This document shows positions 58,271 through 64,000 of a stretch of DNA of 64,000 bases, piece by piece. The notes below the pieces were generated by a model, which had not been told where the DNA came from, did no database searches, and worked only from the letters and a program-made list of their open reading frames with translations. Location of the stretch: assembly GCA_910589415.1 (NCBI GenBank), contig OU342639.1, forward strand, positions 19,290,268-19,354,267. Reading direction: 5' to 3'. Numbering within the stretch: position 1 is the stretch's first letter; each line of letters opens with the position of its first letter. The stretch is from Malachius bipustulatus. Its lineage: Eukaryota; Arthropoda; Insecta; Coleoptera; Melyridae. Both the position numbers and the translations under genes were made by a program.

Positions 58271-59699
58271 TTTATTCATTTATAGTGAACGACACAAGGA
58301 AATTTTTATTTTATATTTAAGCCGCATTGCGAGTTTGTTGAACGTAATGACGTTTAAATTGAACATTTTGGAAACAATTGAAGACGAACATATAAGAACA
58401 TAACCGGGGGGTAAATCGAAAACAAATGATTAAAATTACTGAAAAGAGTTGAAATGGTGCTGCATAAATGAGGGTGAGGGAGGAGAGAATAGATAAGAAG
58501 TAGGCGGCAGGACTGCGGTGGAGGACCATGCGGTGTATAAGGGAGGAAACAAAGAGAAAAGTTGCAAGAAGGCATTGTTATTGAAAGTCCCACGAGGGAA
58601 GATTGTTATAAATTGTCCTTTCTGTCCTTTTCAATATATTTGTTGGACATATTTCGGGTCACGCGTTCTAAATTGAATCTTTCTTCGTCTTATCAATCTA
58701 TTTTTTCCTGCCCGTTTTTTTGCTTTTCCCGCTTCTGTATTCATTAATGAAAACAACCCTTTTATTCCGCCATGAAGCGATAATATTGCTTCGTAATGGA
58801 AGTCCTATCTCTCACTTGTCACATGAGTTAATTCTTATTACGCTTTGAGCTTTCAGTTTAATGAAATTTTTTTGATGCCACGAAATGTGATATCTAGTAT
58901 TCGAGTAAATTTACAATAAAGACGATCGAAATATATCTATCTCGCACGAATGATTTTTTTCAAAATAACACTATAACCCGTCATTAATAAAACAAAAATA
59001 TTTTACTCCCTGAGAATAGATAATGTTCAACTTCTATTCTTCGCTTTACTACTTTTGAGCTAAGCTATAGTAAGGTATTTTGAAAATTTTTATACCAAAA
59101 TTAAGCTCCAGATGCTTGCTTCTGAAGTTTAGAATTCTAATTCGATAACTCAACAGACAGAGCTTCAAATAGAGCTATATACAATTTTAAAATTCAAATA
59201 ACTTGGTTTATTCACGAAACAAAATAAATGACCGGCGGCCGAATGAGAGCATTACAATTTCTCGAACTTTGTAGAACTTTGCGGACCACATCTTATCAAT
59301 CCAGGTGACCTATAAAATATTTTTATACTACACGAAAACCCAAAAAGTTTGATTAGATATTTTGTTTTTAAAACGCTGAGCTCAAATATACAATAACAGA
59401 AAATTTGAAAATTAAGATTTTGAATAATTTCTAACGAAGTGGCTTACTAACAAAAACGTGAAAATCGAAATATTCTGCGGAATAACTATACTCTTGAGTA
59501 ACTCTTTAAGCTCAAGAAGTGGACCATATATGTTTGATAGTGTTATTAACAATACTAGGTTAAAAATTTTTGGTCTCATTGACAATAATCTTATAAAATA
59601 TTCAAACGAACTCATTTTTTTGCTCTCACGTAAAATTTGCTAATTGCAAATTTGATAATTTCGTCATAAAGGCGACGATAGGGTCTCCAGGATTCTATA
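58271..59699. other. AT-rich non-coding stretch
   Basis: No supported gene; open frames here (58317-58593 minus, 58562-58747 plus, 59412-59643 both strands) are short and overlapping. Confidence 0.45.
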
Positions 59700-60113
59700 G
59701 GTGGGTCAGAAAACTGAATGATACGTGGCAGCTACACAGAACGAGCCAAGCGGTCACCGAAAATAAATTTGTGACCTTTGAGTTTTTTGGAATCTTGGTG
59801 ACTGGTATACTGGCGAGAACAATGTTGTAAGTGACATATTAAAATTGTAAAGTTATATAGGAAATACGCAAATCTAATGGAAGCTCGAATGGTGTAACCA
59901 GATGACCAGGGTCATTGTCTTCTGTGTAAAAGGAGTCACAAAAAAATTTAAATAAAGAATAAACAATTTCGTAAGACTTTTTTTTGAAACAATAAAAGTA
60001 AGAACGTTACAATATAATTGATCCCATATAGTAAACACATATACTCTTCGTCACTTGTCAGTAATCTAATATTAGAAAATGTCATTTGGCGCTGTTAGTA
60101 TGACCCACCGTGT
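59698..60113. mobile_element. Probable mariner-type MITE
   Basis: 'taggtgggtcagaaaactg' at 59698 and, inverted, 'acggtgggtcatactaac' at 60091-60110 are about 400 bp apart. Both lie next to TA (cta/tagg; gtgtaag). The interior is non-coding. The match is short (9-10 bp core), so the call is tentative. Confidence 0.4.
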
Positions 60114-60700
60114 AAGTTGAAGTGAAAATGTCACTAAAATGTCTTTTTACTAATTTGACAAGCTTCAAATATGTTGTTTTCCTCAACGAGAACAACGATA
60201 TCGAGATATATTTATAGCAGTCATGAATAAATTATACTCCGAGCTTAGTTAGAAAATTTTATGGAATTAAGTAATTTAGCCGAAATGTTTCAAAGCAGAT
60301 TAATAGATTTTCAATTGTGGAACCCTGCTGATTAGCGTCTGGATAGAATTATTTGAAAAAGCACATTAAAAGATATTCCCTAAAGCTAACAATAAAACCA
60401 AGTCATCTTGTGCTTTTCCTATTACAAAATTTATTTTGAATTATGAATTCTAAATTAGCAAAGTGTCCCTGTGGTCTCGCACGCAACTCAGAAATTTATA
60501 GGTAGTTGAGTGCGCCTGTGCCGTGGCAAAGAAATTACATCCCAACAAGTCTCATGCCTACAATCCTCCATGTTTTGGAAAGACGCAACGAAAGAGCTAC
60601 TTTGATTGGAGTGAAGTTATTCACACCGATCTAGCCACTCGCCGTGGCTGCTCCGGCATTGTGATTCTCCAGAATATCTTATAAATAGGTCTAGACGCTA
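60114..60700. other. Non-coding spacer
   Basis: Nothing recognised; a slightly GC-richer patch at 60510-60665 has no supported feature. Confidence 0.4.
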
Positions 60701-60703
60701 GAA

Positions 60704-61050
60704 ATTAAAACTAAAATTCAGTACCATTAAATTAACTTTAACGGGCTCGAAACCACCCTTAGAGTCTGTGTCAAAGACGGTTATATTTGGAAGATATTGT
60801 GGACTATTGTAAAGTTTGTCACGCCGAGTGTCATGTTAAAAAAATTAAAACTGAAATTGAGTAGCGTGTGGATGAACTTGATGGGTTGGAACCACCGATG
60901 GTCGTTGTGTCAAAATTTCCTTCTAAGGGATGTTAGGTGATTACATTTAGAAGATATTTTGGGGGTCGGATGTTTGTCATGTTAAAAAGATTAATAAAAC
61001 TTAAATTTAGCGCCGTGTAAATGAAAAAATAGCCCGTTTAAAAGTTTCTC
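60704..61050. repeat. Diverged tandem repeat, ~140-bp unit, about 2.5 copies
   Basis: 'aaattaaaactaaaattcagta..' (60704), 'aaattaaaactgaaattgagtagcgtg..' (60842) and 'attaataaaacttaaatttagcgccgtg..' (60989) begin successive units. The middles share 'ggctcgaaaccacc / ggttggaaccacc' and 'atttggaagatatt / atttagaagatatt', and the ends 'agtgtcatgtt / tttgtcatgtt'. No coding. Confidence 0.6.
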
Positions 61051-62045
61051 CATGTCGTTCGCTAAGTGGACAGCTTAGGAATGTGACTGGGTTGATGTGT
61101 AACTTCACTCTGTAATTATAAGTATAGATGAGCGGAGTATACCTAAATTAAGTTTCATTTATCTTGTAATTTCATCATTTGTAGTTAATGACTTTTTGAA
61201 TCTAAGGGGATCATGAAATGAAGGTGTTGAGGGGGAGAAGGAGGAGTAAAACTTGCACAAGAGAATGATTTTTCTGTATTACCGGTTTTCACAGGTCACC
61301 CACTCTCAAACTAATGGGCCATTCTAGAAGGGTGAGGAAAAATTTCCAAAAGCCTTCAAATAGATAATGGGCCATCCCTATCAATTTCCACAGATTTTCA
61401 CCGGTGTCCTGATACCCCTAGACACCCATACTACAACGTAGTGTATACTATTCGACCCTTCACTCCAACTTCGACATGCATACATATTTGTGATATTGGA
61501 AGTATCTATCTATTCGAATAAATTGTCAGGTAAAACTGCTCTCTGAATATTTAGTGACTGTTTAAGTCTAGTGAAAATAGTTTGATGCTAAATAAAATAA
61601 ATATTGGAGGTCAAACCTCAACCCGGTGTACAACAATCGAATCAGTATTTATGTACTTGAATAAAGCATACAATTATTTATTCCAGTCTGTGTACAGTAG
61701 TGCTACACCATTACACAACGCTGCAGGGAGACACTTCTGTCTTCTGTCTCTTTGGAGTATCAGCGGATTCTCCGATACAGCAGCACTCCACCCGTTTTCA
61801 GCGATGATCGCCGAAGGGCGCGATTGCCAATAATGACCTGAGATTTTCTTTATTAATTTTAATTTATTTTTAATTCCTATTACCAACCACTCCTACTAGC
61901 AACCCTTAACTTACAAGCTTATGTTATTATATTAATTCTTGTTTCTCATACAGACCCCTGTGGACATAATGGGCTAAGTAGACTTAGTCATTATCGTGGA
62001 GAGTATGGATACAAAAGTTGATCTTGGGCGTGAATTTTCATTAAT
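61051..62045. other. Non-coding stretch
   Basis: No supported gene. Overlapping open frames on both strands at 61582-61886 have no recognisable domain. Confidence 0.4.
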
Positions 62046-62049
62046 AGTG

Positions 62050-62220
62050 GTGGAATTCCTTGCCCATCCGAAATTACGGCGCGGGCGGCCTGCGGAGGGG
62101 GTACTGTGGGTACACAAGGGTGGGGATGGGGGTCTGGGACTATAATAGGCTCGCCGCTTTGCCAGCCGAACTGACCCCGCTGAGATTTTAAGTAAAATAA
62201 TTCATCTGCTCAGCGGCCGA
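62050..62220. promoter_or_regulatory. GC-rich island 8 (candidate regulatory DNA)
   Basis: 'acggcgcgggcggcctgcgg' and a G-rich run (gggtggggatgggggtctggg) in AT-rich DNA. An initiator-like TCAGTT occurs on the minus strand at 62169-62174, but no TATA box is placed correctly. Function is inferred from composition only. Confidence 0.28.
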
Positions 62221-64000
62221 CAGGTCATAAAACAATGGCATAATCTCCAACAATGGAGACGGGGGAAAGCGGATAACATTGATGGAAATGAGCTCTATGG
62301 AAAAACAAAACATTTATATCAATGGAACAATGGTAGTCAGGGATCAATGGAGAGGCTATTAAATCCAAATTACTTCAGGAGAAATTAACCGGTTCGCTGA
62401 GATTCGATAGACAAAGATTTTGACGAATTAATTTAAATGATGATCTAAGTAATCGTCGCCCATTGGAGTTATCTTATAGATAGAGAGAGAGACTTCGCAG
62501 TCATCGCCATCCCCCGGATTCTTCTACTAAAAAACCCATTAAATGAAAGGAAGCGTCTGTTAAGAGAATTTCAAATCTATAATTTAAGTTTTGAAATTCC
62601 TAATGACTATTATAGTTTCTCCAAGAAAATACTTTTTGTAGACGTCGTAAGTCTAATAAAAAAAGTTTTTCTAGTTCGCGTGCCTGACTTCCTTAACTTA
62701 TCAAATAAAATATGTTGTGAGGGATGAAAAGCGCCGCACGTATACCTGCGGAACGAGATTCATGGTCAGCTACTTTGTCGGAGGTTCCATCCAGTGAAAT
62801 GGAACAAGAATATTAGAATGGAATCGGAGTAATGGGAATTTTATTTACTATTCAGTGTTATTCACTGCCCTATACGTTAACGTCTGGGACAGCTTGCATA
62901 TCAACCATTCTATCCCAAACTTGTCTACCTCTTTTGTATTTATAAACTCTTTTTAGACTTGTTACATGCCTATGAATTTTATTTCATAGGAACTTAATTC
63001 ATAGGAATTTTAAACATAGGAATTTTTTTCATACGTATGTAATTTAATTTTTTCTGAAGAAATTCAAATAATCGTAACATGAAATGAAATTCTCAAAAAG
63101 GACAACTATTAATTTTCTATTCGAATAATGCTCCTCCTTTTTCTGCACAGATTTCAATGCGAGCTTTCCCAGTTCCGTAACATTGAATTAGATAAATTCT
63201 TTGTTGTAAAGTCAACATTATAGCATACAGTAGATTAATTTGCAGTTCAATTGATTTGTTAGATTTGACAACTGCTGTCAGTGTTGTTTTTCAATGAAAT
63301 CATCATACCAAGCTTACGTCTAAAAATTACGAAAAAAAATTTAAGTGCAATTATTGAAGAAAAATTATATTATCTCAAGAACCGTTCGAGTTACCTAAAA
63401 AGTAACTTTTGTTTTGGGGATTTGAAATCAAGCAGGCCAGATCATCAAGAGTGAAATTTTCTGAGAAATCAAAAACAAAAAAGTTTTTCCTCTTTTAAAG
63501 TCGATCCGGGGACATACTGTATATAAGGCCTACTAGATAATGAACTTTGAAGCTGTTAGCATATCATCTTTAAAAATGTTATAAATGAAAATCATCCAAG
63601 AAAGAGTATTGCGGGACATCACTACATGCTTGATTACAGCGATGTGCGATTTTTCAGCACATCCCAGTTTATTCCGTAGGTAGCTGTTATAGGTATAGAA
63701 AATGTAACTAGGAAGAAGATTCCCAGAAAAGCAGAAATCTCTCAGCTTTTTCAGATGACAATGACTTTTACATATTTAAATATAAACTTCTTTGGTGGAA
63801 AAAAAGATATGGTGAGAATTAGTGACATTTTTGAAGTCAATCTGTAAATAAATACTTCAAATCAATAATCTGGGACGTCCTGGTGTACTGATTTATTCTT
63901 GACATTGTCAGTAGTAATTGTCAGACTACTCGAGTTCTGATCAAAACGATTGAAGAGTTTTATTATAAAGTTCTATTTGCACACTAGCTGGAATTTCATA
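62221..64000. other. AT-rich non-coding end of the window
   Basis: No gene or element supported. Confidence 0.45.

Overview
The window looks like insect nuclear DNA: AT-rich, with no operons, no bacterial-style genes and no intact host protein-coding gene. The pointers to insects are R1/LOA-, Jockey- and I-like non-LTR retrotransposon fragments, a DUF4817-type transposon head, hAT and TA-target foldback elements, and a TATA/initiator core promoter with insect-like spacing. A beetle or another large-genome insect would fit, but the sequence alone does not fix the order. The TE classifications rest on reading translated motifs by eye; no database was searched.

Layout. From 0 to 12 kb the window holds decayed transposon pieces: an RNase H-class LINE fragment (about 420-790), a C-rich repeat (3.0-3.6 kb), two hairpins (3.67-3.77 and 4.42-4.47 kb), a hexamer-tailed LINE 3' end (4.64-4.89 kb), a decayed LINE copy (5.17-5.70 kb), a DUF4817-type transposon head (7.86-8.11 kb) and a second RNase H-class LINE fragment (10.8-11.3 kb, minus). 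From 12 to 21 kb two GC-richer islands alternate with foldback element copy 1 (14.77-15.78 kb), a decayed Jockey-like RT (16.0-16.9 kb, minus), and a well-preserved 5'-truncated LINE with poly(A) (17.89-18.82 kb, minus). It belongs to the same family as the 5.2-5.7 kb copy. From 22.0 to 24.5 kb there is a nested block: an old divergent foldback contains foldback copy 2, a broken tyrosine-recombinase-like N-terminus and a hairpin.

From 24.5 to 38 kb the sequence is mostly AT-rich and featureless, with GC-richer islands, a tRNA-derived SINE head (28.72-28.79 kb), and LINE RNase H remnants (34.7-35.25 kb, minus). From 38 to 42 kb there is a complete non-autonomous hAT element with a perfect 8-bp target duplication (38,083-39,352). 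A second recombinase-like N-terminus plus hairpin follows (40.27-40.61 kb), then a rearranged repeat (41.1-41.98 kb). At 46.31-46.44 kb lies the best host-gene candidate: TATA box, initiator and a 94-nt non-coding first exon ending in a splice donor, with foldback copy 3 inserted 135 bp downstream. From 50 to 61 kb there are more TEs: a LINE tail (50.7 kb), a minisatellite, a degenerate TIR element (53.5-54.2 kb), a TIR element with CATT target duplication and a repeated internal motif (54,565-55,987), an I-like LINE ending in (ATT)n (56.1-57.03 kb), foldback copy 4 (57.5-58.27 kb), a small MITE and a tandem repeat. The last 3 kb are AT-rich apart from a GC-rich patch at 62.05-62.2 kb.

Taken together, this reads as a regulatory or intronic/intergenic stretch of a host locus, with one probable promoter and several non-coding GC-rich islands, colonised by TEs of many ages. 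The most interesting material is the ~1-kb foldback family (three intact copies with TA target duplications, a fourth internally deleted, and an older relative), and a recurring module that pairs a recombinase-like N-terminus with a palindromic hairpin sharing a conserved core.
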